Shown here: positions 21,570-33,701 of the stretch, in pieces | Layout of the letters: each line of letters begins with the position of its first letter | How positions within the stretch are numbered: position 1 is the stretch's first letter | NCBI RefSeq assembly: GCF_019578655.1 | Contig: NC_063259.1 | Coordinates: forward strand, 11,808,489 to 11,872,488 | Source: Ricinus communis | Taxonomy: Eukaryota > Streptophyta > Magnoliopsida > Malpighiales > Euphorbiaceae | Reading direction: 5' to 3' | DNA: 64,000 bases | Notes under the pieces: generated by a model | What the model saw: the letters and a program-made list of their open reading frames with translations, nothing else | The model's database searches: none | Told to the model about the DNA's origin: nothing | Position numbers and translations under genes: made by a program

Positions 21570-23520
21570 TTGGCCATATCACATAGCTGGTCAGCTCTAT
21601 GTACAGCTGATTAACTATGCATAGAGCTAATAAGCTCCAGGGTTCTTTCTAGGCCGAATTTGCTAATTTTAATGCTCAACTCTAAAACTCCCGAGATACA
21701 TGCATAAAAACACGTAAATACAGTTAGAAAATAGGCAAAACATCAAATATTACACACATAAACCTATTTTAAGGTAAAGAAAAATAAATTGATGAACAAA
21801 GAAAATTTAGAGTGAATAAAGACGTCAATTTCCTAAGAAATGAATATTGAACCAATTCATGCATAACCTAAATATAATCATTCAAATACGTTAACCATCA
21901 CTAAAGAAAGGTAAATCTAACATGTTAGCCTACTCATATAATTTATCAAGTTCAAAACCCATGGAAAGAAAGTTATCCGTTTCAAAATTCAGGAAACATA
22001 CAACACAGAAGCATTGCAAATTCAATGCAAATTCTTAATTCTAAACACATATAACATAAAAACAAACAATAAAAGACAACTACAAAGACCCTAGCATGTT
22101 TCTAATAACAAAGAAATCAAAAATAGAAAAGAGATGATGATATGAGTATTTTGAAACCCTCAAATTCTCACTGTATTAATGCAGATCCTCGAGTCTTAGG
22201 TGATAAGGAGGAGGTTGAATCGAAAATTAGGTAGGAATCCAGAATGTTTTAGGGTTTATGTTTGGATTTTGGGAATTTGTATATCAAATATGAAAACTTA
22301 TTTCGTTTTATTGATAATTGCCAACCCTTAAGCCTAGGGTTTCCTTTTCTATTTATAGGCCATGATTGAGGAAACTCTAGAAGCATGGATATACATTCTT
22401 TAGTTGTTTGATAATTATCAATAATTTAAAATATTATTTTTAGACTTTTCAAAAATATTGAACAATAAATATTAACAAATATCAAATAAATCATAAAATC
22501 ATTAAAAATTCAAATAATTATCAATAAAATATTCTAGAAGATGTATCTTTATTATTCTTGATGTTTTAATGTGAAAAATACTCGAATACGATGTTGAATT
22601 ATGAAATTAGAGCCAATTGGGACTGTGTAAAGCCGATCGACTCTGTGTACAGCCGATTCAGGTGTACGTAGATCCGATCTGAGTTGGCTTTTTTGAAAAT
22701 TATTACAATTTAACCCCTGAACTTTCAAAATTTCCAATTTCACTCGTAAACTTAATTTTCTCTATCAATTTAGTTCAAATTGATTTCAAAATATAATTTT
22801 TGGTTCAATTATTCGCAACTTTAGCTGTGATTTGACCGTCCTAAATTCCTCGAGACTTAGAAAAAGTAGTAACTTTTACAATCAAATTTTCCGTAATGCT
22901 CTCGATATATAGATCTGAAAAAATGGGTGCTAATAATTTTCTCCCGATTTTTCGAGATTTATAAGCACATATATGATTAAATAAATCGAGACAAATTATA
23001 AATATCAAAGATACCTAAAAAAGATATTAGTGCGAGCCATAGAAGCTATGCTTTATAGGCTAGAGTTGGTGCAAACTTATTATCTAGTTTTGACTTAGGG
23101 ACCATGCACGTATAATTTTAGGGACCACGCCCGTTTAATTTAGGGACAATGCCTGTCTGATTTAGGGCCATGCCTATCTGATTTAAGGACCACGCTTGTT
23201 TGATTTAGGAACCATGCCCATATGATTTAGGGGCCATGCCCGAAGATAAGCATTTGTTGAGACTTCCCTCTTGCTTCTTGATCATTTCTCGCTTCGGAAA
23301 TAAACAAAGTTGTAATTTCCAATTCGGGTTATGACTTCATCAGTTTTCCACTTTCAGATGTTGAATTGGCAAAAGCTTTGCCTTTGCTCAACAATTTCCA
23401 TTTCGGAATGTAATTTGACTATTTTTGCCCTCAAAGGACTAAACTAGTAATTTGCCCATTTGGAACTATAACATACGTAATTTGCAGGTCATAGACCAAA
23501 ATGAGAATTTTGCCTTCTTT
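21570..23520 (+). repeat. Interspersed repeat family R, copy 1 (LTR-like)
   Basis: This shares order and roughly three-quarters identity (by eye) with 54180-56420: a block of GCTGAT/GCCGATCGACTCTG motifs, an AT-rich middle, a TTGGTTCAATTATTC...CCGTCCT...GAGACT block, TTTTCCGTA, TCGAGATTTAT, then a 22-bp minisatellite and GAGACTTCCCTCT-GCTTCTTGATCA. The size and position upstream of a TATA-like gene start (23.54-23.64 kb) suggest an old LTR, but ends and target duplication were not found. Confidence 0.6.
23092..23245 (+). repeat. Minisatellite, ~22-bp unit, about 7 copies
   Basis: Units have the form ATTTAGGGACCATGCC plus 5-6 variable bases. The GGACCAYGCC core is the most constant part. The same minisatellite, expanded to about 20 units, is at 55820-56271 in the second copy of family R. 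Confidence 0.9.
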
Positions 23521-23636
23521 ATGACATACAAGTATCCTTCCCTATATATTCTTCTCATTTCACCACTTTCTCTTTAGTTCTCTCTTATATTTTTTCTTTG
23601 ATTTCTTCTTTGATTTTTGATCAAATTTGTCTTAAA

Positions 23637-24768
23637 ATGGAAAGTTCTTCATCCAAATCAGCAAGACGTGCCCCAGTTGCACCAGATTAGGACTTTTCAT
23701 AGCCAATTTTGTATTAGAATGACTTAGAATTATTGAAAGGGGAGGAAATCCCTACTTTGGCCAAATTGAGCATGCATCAGGCTATCTCGATCATCGATGA
23801 GGTATTTTATTTTGCTAAACTTGCTTTTATGTTATTAATAAACTTAAATAATGGGTCAAATCAAAAAAATGTGCAAATTTCAAAAAAACCGGTTGCCTTG
23901 ATGATGGCAATTGATCGGTTGTGTGCAATGTTGGATGGATGTGCACAGTCTGATTCGGACGTGCACGAGCCGAACAACTTCTCGTGCACAGATTTGCTTA
24001 AAAAGACTTAAAAAAAGATTAGTATACATTCCTGATTTTCAAATTCAGTGTATGTGTCTACATTTATACCTATTTTCATGCTTTTCAAAGGGACACTGTG
24101 TCAATCAGATTCATTGGGAACTTTTATGATGCCCGAGAGTGGTTTGATGAGTTATTAAGCTTTGTCCAGGCTCAAATAGGTCACACCAGGTTCCACTGGT
24201 TTCTTACCACATTGCCTTCTACTACCAGGAGGACCGACAATACATCGGTCTATGCGTTGCTCGAGCGGTGGATGGACACCACTCACACCTTCCATACCTC
24301 AATTAGAGAGCAGACAATATTCCTACTTTCTTTTGCCACCATCATGAGCATCGACTTCTCAAGTTACCCCATGTGCGATTCATGACCAGAGGTCTGACAT
24401 TCAAGATCAGTTCATCATCGACCTACTAAATTTCTTGCCTATGCCCAAGAACACTCCCTGTCTCCACTATAGGGGATTCACCCCTCGGTCTGCTCGGGAG
24501 GTCGACCAGAGGGCCTGACCTTTTTCTAGTCTACTTGTTTGGGACCATAACATTTTACGACTCAGGGAACTCGCTAAACTTGTATTATTTAGCCCCTCTT
24601 AGAGATCTAGACTAGTTCTCTTCATAATTGGGTGTGTTGCATTAGCATATTTATATCAGCAGATGGACATTGCAGTCCGCAGGATCCAGAGGCTCTGTGG
24701 CTTCTGACATGCTATACACAAAAGTTTTCTTTCTGTTTATGCATTTTATTCTTTTATTTGTACTAATT
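23637..24768 (+). pseudogene. Plant mobile domain (PMD/MAIN-like) gene remnant, 5' part
   Basis: A TATA-like CCTATATATT (about 23541) and a pyrimidine-rich leader precede an ATG at 23637 (MESSSSKSARRAPVAP, then a stop). Later frames carry PMD hallmarks: FIGNFYDAREWF at 24103-24140, and ALLERWMDTTHTFH with EQTI near 24250-24320. GCVALAYLYQQMDIAVRRIQ lies near 24630-24690. PMDs occur in MAIN/MAIL proteins that act in transcript silencing and splicing, and also inside retrotransposons. Several frameshifts and stops show decay. The remnant is cut at 24769 by element A and resumes at 50017. A transposon-borne PMD is as likely as a host gene. Confidence 0.6.
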
Positions 24769-27662
24769 TGTAATACCCGAAATTTTTTCTTAATAATGAT
24801 AACATTAATAATAATTGATAAATGAGTTTTTATTTAAATTAATTTTACTTTATTTTTATTTAGTTTAAATTGGAATGATTTAAATGGAAATTTTAATGCT
24901 AGACAGATAAGGGAATTATTTTCTATATCCAATTAGTTTGATTTTTAAGAAATTAATTAAGTAAATTCTTTGAGAAATAAACCATATTTTTGGTTATTCA
25001 AATTTTTCCCAAATGTATATATATATAAATTAAATACTATATTTGAGAGTTATGGAAGAATTTGTAAAGGGTATTTTGTAAAAGAATTATTGGGGAAAAG
25101 GGCATTTTATTTAGCTATTGGTATTAAATTTTGATTGGAAAATATTTAGCAAATTAATTAATTAAATTAATTGTGTGTTAGGACTAAATTGTAAAATTTC
25201 TTTTGGAATAAGGATTAAGAGTATAATTTTATTATTATGGGGTTTTAATGAAAATTTGTATGTTTGGTATTTTTGTAATTAAATATGTCGGCAAGGGCTT
25301 TTTGGTAATTTTACTTTTAAAAGCAAGGGTAGATATGTAATTGTATATTTTCAATAATTCTAATTTGGCCCAAATTATATTGTTAGGGGCTTAATTGAAA
25401 AGCTTAAGAAAAGTTTAAGGTTAATTAGAAATTTTGCTGGACGAAATTGTTGTAATTAAAAAAATTCAAGGGACCAAATGGTAAGAAAGAAAAGTTCAGG
25501 GACCCTTTGTTGATGTAGAGAAGAAAGAAAAGAAAGGGAGAAGAGGGGGTCGGGGCGCTGGGAGAGAGAGAGAGAGAGAGAGGAGGAAGGGAGGGCATCG
25601 CCTGTCGTGGCTAACCTCCGAGGCACTTGGCCGATGGGCGGCTTGGCGAGCGAGAAAGATGTGATGGTGGTAGCGGCTTTCGGATGCCATTCCGGGCATT
25701 TCTAACGGCGTTGGCGGCCAAGTCGAGTGGCGATCGACTCCCATCGGCTTGGGCTTCATTTTGGCAGCAGTGGCGACACAAATGCTGGCCAGAGTTGGAA
25801 GTTTGTAGTGGAGAGAGAAAGTAGGTGGCAGCCGCGTTTTCTGGCTTTTTCGGTAAGCTCCAGCAAAGGATGGATGATCAGAGGACATATCCGGACTCTC
25901 CTCAGCTCAAGCTTTCAAATGGCAACGGTTTCGTGGCGATGGGACCCCGTTTAAAAATCGACGGCCGAGATCGTCCGTAAATCTCTCCGGATGATCGGGG
26001 GTCAGATCGGAAGATCGGAAGTGAGAATCATTATCAGCACTCGTTTCGAGTCCGTTGGTGCTTTCGGATCGTCGATCGGACACCGACGGCTGAAGGCGAG
26101 TCCACTGATCGATAAGCATCTCGGTAATTTTATCTAGCCCGTTGATTTTAAAATTCTTTGATAAATTATATGTTTATTGAATTGTGTTGAACATTAGAGA
26201 TATTGTGTGTTAAAATAATTATTTGTTGGACTGCCTGCCTTAGGTCGTGTTTTGTGATGTGTGGCGGAGTCGGCAAAAATAGTGAAGTCTTGGGGACCCG
26301 ACTCCCATTAAAATGAATTGTTGAATATTTGAAGTGTTTTCTGGCAGGTCCTGGACCCATTTTACGAGGGGTAAATGTTCGTATTATAGGGGGAGGTTCT
26401 GCCGAATTTTCGGTAGAATTTACCCGAGTCGAGATTTTTTTAGACAGTCAGTCCTAGGAATCTAGACCTAGGGTTAATTGTCAACTGTTTCAGCGTTATT
26501 GATTAATTGTTTTTCGTGATTAGATAATCCGTCAGTTCGGCTCGCTCCACTCGAGGCATCAGAGCAGAGCTAGGAGGTCGTCAAAGCTGTGAGTTAAAGT
26601 CATATATCTGTTATGCACGTGTCATGCGCAAATTTTAAATAGCTATTGTGATTCATTAATTTCAAGTTAAATTATTCATTTAATTACTATTAATATATAT
26701 CATGCTCTTTGATTACTATTCATATATATCATGTTCTTCATCACTGAATTTATTATTACCTGATGACTCGGGATGGGACAACAGTAGAACATACTATTTT
26801 GATGAGTCCACCGGTATAAATCCGAGATTGATAGAAAAAGGGTAAAATGATAAATTTAAAAAGGTAAATTTAGGACTTGCCCTGGTCGAGCATTGCTCTC
26901 TGGGCGTCGGCTTATTTGGAAACCTAAGTGATCAGACTTGAGTTAAGGACCCTAGTCGAGCTTCGCTCTCTGGGCGCTAGTCTTATTGGAGTAAGAGAGC
27001 CGAAAGGCTAAGAGTGTTAGTGATAATTAAGTGTCTGAATTGGATTTAAGGACCCTGGTCGAGCTTCACTCTCTGGGCGCCAGTTCTGTTAGAATGAGAG
27101 AGAGTCGAGATGTTTAGTGTTGGGATTAGGGTTCTGCTGAGCTACTCCGTCCCGTAATGTATGAAAATTATTTTATTTAAGGATGGCATGACATGTTTAT
27201 TTTTACATGACTTATTATTTATTTCAAATTAAATAAATGTGTTATGGAAGTGTTGTAAATATTTTTTTTTTGATATATGATTTTAACTCACTCTCGAGAC
27301 TGATAGTCTCAATTTTACTGTTTTCAGATATGTGATTGTTAGTCTTCCCGCGGCTCTTATCTAGCAGCCCGACTCTTTCATCATCGGGTGATGTATTTAA
27401 TTTGACTTGTAAAATTTTATATTCTCCGCAGTAGAAATAATAGACTTATCAGTTGTAAATTATTGGAGTTTCGGATCTTGCCTAATTCTTCTGGCAGACC
27501 GAATTAAATATGTAGAATGTAATGGTTAAGAAATTGTGACATCAGTGATATTAGATGAAATGTAATTAAGTTAGTGAGTGTCAGGCTTACTACGGGATTC
27601 GGTGGCCTTACACCTACCAATTCTCTAGTGCCGGTCACGGGCCCACAGATCGAGTCATGACA
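24769..27662 (+). repeat. Element A 5' LTR (2894 bp)
   Basis: The order inside is an AT-rich U3-like part, a (GA)n tract near 25565-25582, a GC-rich block to about 26123, and a conserved CTCGGTAATTTT. A hairpin-repeat array (26876-27090) follows, then a T-rich TTTTCAG (about 27321-27327) and a terminal ATGACA. It matches the 3' LTR and, more distantly, the element B LTRs. Confidence 0.88.
26876..27090 (+). repeat. LTR hairpin-repeat array (element A 5' LTR)
   Basis: Three copies of a unit with GAGC-TTY/ATT-GCTC flanked by CCC and GGG (CCCTGGTCGAGC ... GCTCTCTGGGCG), spaced about 75-95 bp and separated by TTATTGGA/TTAGAATGAGAGAG segments. Equivalent arrays are at 36490-36750, 40825-41060 and 49262-49425. 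Confidence 0.85.
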
Positions 27663-27666
27663 AAGT

Positions 27667-27678
27667 TGGTATCAGAGC
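27667..27678 (+). other. Element A primer-binding site (initiator tRNA-Met type)
   Basis: TGGTATCAGAGC begins 4 nt after the 5' LTR end. It is complementary to the 3' end of plant initiator tRNA-Met. Confidence 0.9.
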
Positions 27679-29321
27679 TTAGGTTTAGATTTCCTTCGAC
27701 CTAGGTTAAGATTCTTGGTACTGTGGAGTTAGGATCAAGTCTGTCTTGTTGTTTTCATTGACTCCAGTGTCTCAGCTTTCACTGTTAGAGAGTCTATCAT
27801 CCTTTTCTTGTGAGCTACTCTTTGATGTTGTGTTGAGGATGAGTGTTGTAGTGATAACAAAAGATCTGAAGCGCGATAGGCTCGTGTGGTTTCCTTCAAA
27901 TGATTAGTGCAGACCGACCTTGGATGCTTCAATTTTTATTTCGATGGTGGGCACCACTGTCAGAATTAGTGCAGAGCATAGTTGCAGTCGTGTCATGAAC
28001 TGCCTCGTCACTACATCAGGCATTTCCTTAGTGAGGAGCACCGAAGTTAGTGCATGGAAAGTCGAGTAGAGGTCAGAGCATATATGGTCGAGTTTGTGGT
28101 TGTAAGAAGCTTAAGAAAGGTGGTAGGTGTATTTTCGGACGCTCGAAATCTAGAGAAGCTTAAGCAAACACTATTTATTTTTCTATATAAAACAAGTGTT
28201 TTAAAATACAATATTGCGCCCAGTCTCGAAAGAATTTATTATGGCATCTCACTATTAGGCATGCACAATTACATAACTCATTTTTAGCGCATGCATCGTA
28301 CATCGTGCATTGTAACCCTTGGTGATAGGGGCATCATCACCCTGTTGCGCGATATTTGTAGAATTTTATATAAGAAAATGACTAGAGATTTTATGATTTT
28401 ATAAAAGTATTTTTCAAGATAACAATTTCTATCAGTGTTGATTTTAAAGTAAGTAGATAAATAAATCTTTCAAAGTAAATTGTGTTAGCGTGAGATTCTC
28501 TGGAAGACAAGTTGAGTTGTTGTGAGAATGAATCGGTGTCGTAGTAAGCCCTATGTTGGATTATAGAGGAGACTTCTGGATTCCAGTCGAAGAGGAAATT
28601 TGTGTCCGGATGGCATGGTTTGTATCGGTTATGGCAACCAGATGGATGATATGATGTGGATAATGTGATGTGAATGTTAAGGATATTTTGTACGTGCAAG
28701 GGACATATTGTTAGGAAGGATTTGGCGAATGGATTTTTGGCGGGACCCGAGTTAGTCTAGATCCTTTAGAGAAGGTTCTTTTCTCGCGGGCGACTGAAGA
28801 CAACTTTCAGGAAGCAAAGGAGTTGTGCAAACTTAAAGTGGGAGCACGTGGAGATTTGTATTAGAGAGTATGTAATCCTAAGGCGTCTCTTGTGTAAGAA
28901 GTGATGTGGTTTGGTAAGGAACGCAAGTTAGCCCTTCTTCTATGGAACCCTTGGAATTATCGGCAGGTCTGGTGAGGTGGCATGCATGTTGGACTTGCCG
29001 CCAAACTTTCGCGTAGGTCAATTCGGTAGCTCGTAGACCCGTATTGAGGAAGTGTATTTTCGATCCTTTGCTTGTGTTGGAACCTCGACGTATGGAAGTA
29101 AGTGAAGATTTGATTTCCGAGGAGCAGTAAGTCAGGATTGCGGATTCTTAAGTTCGCCAGTTTTGCTTAAGGGTTTTGCCGATGGGTCTTGTGATTGAAT
29201 ATTTCAGCCGAGGAAAGTACCCGAGAAGCCGAGCTGGAGATGAGAAGTTCCTATTCTCATTAGTTTCAGCCTTAGTGTGAACCCCACTTTTTGTTTTAAA
29301 ATTTGAGAACGAATTTTTGTT

Positions 29322-29334
29322 AAGGGGGGGAGAA
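29322..29334 (+). other. Element A polypurine tract
   Basis: AAGGGGGGGAGAA lies immediately before the TG of the 3' LTR, the expected plus-strand primer. Confidence 0.88.
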
Positions 29335-29560
29335 TGTACTACCCAGAATTTTTCCTTAATAATAATAACATTAATAATAATTGATAAATGAGTTTTTATT
29401 TAAATTAATTTTACTTCATTTTTATTTAGTTTAAATTGGAATGATTTAAATGGAAATTTTAATGTTAGACAAATAAGGGAGTTATTTTCTATATCCAATT
29501 AGTTTGATTTTTTAAGAAATTAATTAAGTAAATTCTTTGAGAAATAAACCATATTTTTGG
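29335..29560 (+). repeat. Element A 3' LTR, left fragment
   Basis: Nearly identical to 24769-24995 until ATATTTTTGG, where viral sequence begins abruptly at 29561. Confidence 0.88.
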
Positions 29561-31636
29561 AGGACTGAGAAGTGGCTAATTTGCTAAGCTGTTCTCTGAC
29601 TGCTCTAGCAAACTCAGTTTGCTTCTGAAATTGATCTTGGCTAGGCTTTGAGATTTGGTAGGGTTTGAAGACTGGATTTTTAAGCTTTTCTGTCTGGCTT
29701 ATCTCTTTTGGATGATCAGTGTTGGGGATTGGAGAGGTGAAGACTATAGGAGGTTTTTGGATCTGACTTTCTATTCTAACAAGCTGCTTCCCTATTGTGT
29801 TAAGATAGGTATTCGAGAAATTATTCTGCTGAACAATATTCTTGACATTTTTCTCAAGATCTTCTCCTACTAATTTGTAAGGTGTAGCCTCTATTTCATT
29901 CTCTCCATAAAGAATGGTTATTTTCCTAAGGGGAGGATGTTCAGACTGGATGGTGTGGTTCTCCCCGACCTTTCACTCTGGAGTCTTGTTCCTTACAGTA
30001 ACAAGACTAATAAGCTTTTCTTTGAAAGGATAAAGAATACTATTTTCTTTGCAATAAATCTGAAACCAATCAAAAAATTTGATTTGGATCTTGTTTTTTA
30101 TGCAAAATTGATAGTATCTCTCTTGAATACTGTCTTTTTCTTGTAAAAAATGCTTAAAAAACCGAAGTTTTTTAGAATGGTTTTTCTTTGAATAGAAATC
30201 TTCATGTAAAAGCTTTTTATTGATTTTAAAATCTTTTGAAATCATGTTGATTTCTGCTTCTAGATTTTGAGTTATTGCAGATGGTAATGGTGAAGAGGGG
30301 GTAGAGACGGTCTCTATATCATCATCTTTCTTTGGTTCATTGTATATGGGTCTAGGGATATTGCTTTGGTAATCAACATTCTGTAATATAGTGTTTGAGC
30401 TTGGTATATCAGATGTTGAAAATCTTGGTTGTGTTTGTAATGGAGTTGATTCGTTGTAAGGGGCATAAATAACAAAAGGTATTTTTGATACCATTCCAAT
30501 ATCTATGGTCGATGTTGAAGAATCATCATCAGAAAATCTAGAAGAGGTTGATTTCCTGTTGAATGTAAGCTTTACATTTCCATCTGAAAACTGGGTTATG
30601 TTTCTGAGATTTGTATTTAGCTCTGTTTGCTTTGGTGATTCAGGTTGGGTTGCACCTTCAAGGATCCATTCTTCTGGAAGAGTGATATCCTTCCATTGAA
30701 TGGTTTTTGGAATAGTTGCATTCGATTTGGAAAGATCTGTTTGGAGGAATAAGGTTTCTCCTTTTGGTGAGTGGAGCTTATGTTTCGAACCAAAAGCAGA
30801 AATCATGGCTTTGTAATGTATTTTAAAAATCAATGCTATCGAAATAGATCCTTCAAGCATTTTGTAATTATGTGTCTTTATTTGAAGAACAATGCTCTTT
30901 AAAATATTTTTATCATTTAAAGAAATTATAATGTTTGGAAAATAATTGAAAGAAATTGGTCCTTTATTAAGGCTTGACTCAATAGTACCTAATAAAGAAT
31001 CATAAAAATTTGTAAACCTAGCATATTTAAGGACTGCTAAGATGGAAGTATCTAAACCTTCTCTGGTAAGGGGCTTTATTCCTACCTGGACGAGGCCTAT
31101 ATGAATATACTTATAGTCTTTTCCTTTATGCTTCTGGAGGGTCTTTGGATTTAAAAGATAAATTTCTTCAAAAGGCTTTGAAATTTGAATATCTCTGTCT
31201 TCAGTTTTGATAGTAAAATTAGTATTGAAGAGAGGAAACTTTGAAAACTCATAGATTTGCTTCTTTTGAACCTTGTGTGTTTCCCAATCATCAATATGCT
31301 TTGAAAAATCTTCAATAGTGATTTTCTCACTATTTACTAAACCTTTAGATCTCGAAGACTCAGAGGTAGAAGAGTTTGAGAAAGAAGAAGATCTACAGAA
31401 AAAGGTTCTAAATTCATTTTAAAATAAATCAAGATAACTTTCTAAACAAACATGAACCAAGCCACCAGATTTGCTGCCCTTACACCAGACGGGACTTACT
31501 ACTGTGCATAAATTAATAAGTTTGTTTATCAGTGATATGATGCAAATTAAAATGATTTTAAAATCTCTTTTATGCAGGTATTCTTTCTTCCCTGGAACCC
31601 TGTAGGCTCTGATACCAATATGCAATATGTAGAGAC
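29561..31636 (-). pseudogene. Endogenous caulimovirid fragment 1: leader and movement-protein part of ORF1
   Basis: Minus-strand fragment running from the primer-site region (31605-31617) into ORF1. The main open frame covers about 31418-29973; it lacks an in-frame ATG at its start. Its first ~190 codons have the pattern of the 30K-type caulimovirid movement protein, which would have modified plasmodesmata. A Ser/Thr-rich linker follows. The frame stops at 29973 and homology continues in another frame to the LTR junction at 29561. This last part (29561-29870) is duplicated in fragment 2 at 31780-32090. The copy is truncated and not functional. Confidence 0.75.
31605..31617 (-). other. Viral primer-binding site (tRNA-Met), minus-strand copy
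   Basis: TGGTATCAGAGCC on the minus strand, the caulimovirid start point for minus-strand DNA synthesis. Confidence 0.85.
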
Positions 31637-31715
31637 TTATAAGTGTACGCTCTGTGCTTGCCTCGTCTGAGGATCCTACACAACAAAAACTTGTTAGTCT
31701 CTACATATTGCATAT

Positions 31716-31728
31716 TGGTATCAGAGCC
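31716..31728 (+). other. Viral primer-binding site (tRNA-Met), plus-strand copy
   Basis: TGGTATCAGAGCC preceded by TCTCTACATATTGCATAT. The same leader-PBS arrangement recurs at 42877-42899. Confidence 0.85.
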
Positions 31729-31779
31729 AACAGGGTTCCAGGGAAGATATCAGAGCCTATAGGGTTCCAGGGAAGAAGA

Positions 31780-32948
31780 TATTGAGAAAAAATATCAAGA
31801 ATATTATTCAGCAGAACAATTTCTCGAATACCTATCTTAACACAATAGGGAAGCAGCTTGTTAGGATAGAAAGCTAGATCCAAAAACCTCCTATAGTCTT
31901 CACCTCTCCAATCCCCAATACTGATCATCCAAAAGAGATAAGCCAGACAGAAAAGCTTAAAAATCCAGTCTTCAAACCCTACCAAATCTCAAAGCCTAGC
32001 CAAGATCAATTTCAGAAGCAAACTGAGTTTGCTAGAGCAATCAGAGAACAACTTAGCAAATTAGCCACTTCTGAGTCCTCCAAAAACCTAGTACCCGATA
32101 CTTCTCAAAGCAGTAGGAATATCAGTGCTATAGATCAAGCCCAATGCGATGAATCTAATGATTCAGAGCTTGAAAGTGTCATTGAAAAACCTTCCAACAT
32201 TAACATATTGGGATGGCAAGCCCTTAGATTGACCTGGCATACTTCTAGGAATACTGCCCCAGATCTAGGGATAGAAAATAGGAATAATATCCTAACCCAA
32301 TCTAGATTCAATGCCTCTTCCGTCTATGAATGGAATATAGATGGAATGTCAGAATACAACATTCTTGGTCTCTTACAACAGATGACTATGGCAGCCAATG
32401 CTTACAAAACCCAAAGCGGTACCTCAGATAGAGCCATCACTGAACTCCTTATAGCTGGATTTTCTGGCCAGTTTAAAGGATGGTGGGATTACCATCTCAC
32501 ACAGGCACAACAACTCCAAATTCTAGGTGCCATCCAAACCACCATAGAAGGGACCCCCATCTTAGATGAGTTAGGAAATCCTATTGAGGATGCAGTGTCA
32601 ACCTTAATCTTGACAATTTCCCTCCACTTCATAGGAGACCCTTCTCTTCTAAAAGATAAGAATGCTGAGCTTCTTAGCAATCTAACCTGTAAAAAGTTTA
32701 GCAATTTCCAAGCTTATAAAGATACCTTCCTGACCAGAGTCATGCTTAGGGAAGATTCAAACCAACCTTTCTGGAAAGAAAAATTCTTAGCTAGTTTATC
32801 TAAGATACTAGGTGAAAGAGTTAGGAATACCATAAGAGAAGCCCATACTGGCCAGATCCCTTATGATTTCTACACTTATGGTGAATTAGTTAGCCTTACC
32901 CAGAAAAAAGGATTGAAGATTTGCCATGACCTTAAACTCCAAAGATAA
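31780..32948 (+). pseudogene. Endogenous caulimovirid fragment 2: coat-protein-like part of ORF1
   Basis: After the primer site, fragment 2 jumps past the movement-protein region and enters ORF1 near 31780. A TAG lies near 31870, where the homologous minus-strand copy has a sense codon. From there the frame is open to a TAA at 32946-32948. Residues translated from 32208 onward (GWQALRLTW, the block around FSGQFKGWWDYHL) resemble the conserved coat-protein/gag-like domain of caulimovirids that packages viral DNA. The next open stretch (32961) is in the same frame, so the TAA is a point-type break. Confidence 0.75.
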
Positions 32949-32960
32949 CTCAAATGGGAA

Positions 32961-33698
32961 ATGAAGAAGACTAGGCAAGAACTAGGTAGTTTTTGCAACC
33001 AGTTTGAGTATAATCCCATAGAGCCTTCCCCTACCTGCAAAGAAAAATGCAAAGAAGATTTTTCCAAATCTTTTAAGAAAAAACGATTTTTCAAGAATAG
33101 GAGAACTCCCAAAAACAAAGAGAATTTCTACAAAAAGCCATCCTCTTCTAAATTTCCAAAACAAAATTTCAAAAAAGATTTTAGAAAAATTACTTGCTAT
33201 AAATGTGGGAAAATGGGTCATACTTCAAAGTATTGCAAGTTTTCTAAAAAACTTCATGAGCTCCAAATAAAAGATGAAATTTTGAGCAAAATTTCAGCTC
33301 TCCTTGTTGATTCCTCTGAATCAGAATTTTCGAATAGTGAGGAAGAGTTTCAAATTGATGAAATCAAAACCTCATCCGATTATTCTGAATCAGATTCTGA
33401 TGATATTCCAAAGAATATTAATATGCTCACTAGGCAACAAGAAGCTCTTCTTGAAGCCGTCAAGCATATTAATGACCCCCAAATCGAAAAACAAGTTTTG
33501 AAAGAAATCTTAAAAACTGAAACTCTTGTCCCCTCTTCTAGTAAGAACACTTATGATCTTACTATAGTCTTGGATAAAGGGAAAAAGTTAAAAAGCCCTC
33601 ATCCTACCGTCCAAGAACTTCAGAAAGAAATCGAAGCCATAAAAACAGAGCTCAAAGATTTGAAACAAAAACAACAAAATGATTATGTTTTACTCTAA
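32961..33698 (+). pseudogene. Endogenous caulimovirid: coat-protein C-terminus with CCHC zinc knuckle
   Basis: A 245-codon stretch in frame with the preceding part. A Lys-rich region precedes the zinc knuckle CYKCGKMGHTSKYC (33195-33236; perfect CX2CX4HX4C), followed by an acidic Ser-rich segment (about 33310-33410) and a coiled-coil-like Lys/Glu-rich tail. The knuckle would bind pregenomic RNA. A TAA at 33696-33698 interrupts; the next stretch again continues in the same frame. Confidence 0.8.
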
Positions 33699-33701
33699 AG
33701 C

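Larger units (their letters stand above)
27663..29334 (+). other. Element A interior, non-coding
   Basis: No ORF above about 100 codons and no gag, protease, RT or integrase motif on the plus strand. The sequence is nevertheless collinear with the element B interior (37395-38901), including TTAGGTTTAGATTTCCTTCGACC after the primer site and a GGTGATAGGGGCATCATCACC inverted repeat near 28320. Conservation without coding suggests packaging or structural RNA roles (inference). It ends with a G-rich polypurine tract (29322-29334). Confidence 0.75.
31594..31739. repeat. Head-to-head inverted repeat at the viral primer-site junction
   Basis: The left arm (31594-31636) and right arm (about 31697-31739) are near-perfect reverse complements of about 43 bp, each containing the primer site. 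They are separated by a ~60-bp piece of viral leader in plus orientation. Confidence 0.85.

Noticed and set aside
28054..28287. 77-codon ORF in the element A interior considered as a possible gag remnant
   Set aside because: The collinear DNA in element B does not keep this frame, and no gag motif is present.
30505..30699. Plus-strand ORFs at 29655-30146 and 30505-30699
   Set aside because: Shadows of the minus-strand viral movement-protein region; no independent domain pattern.
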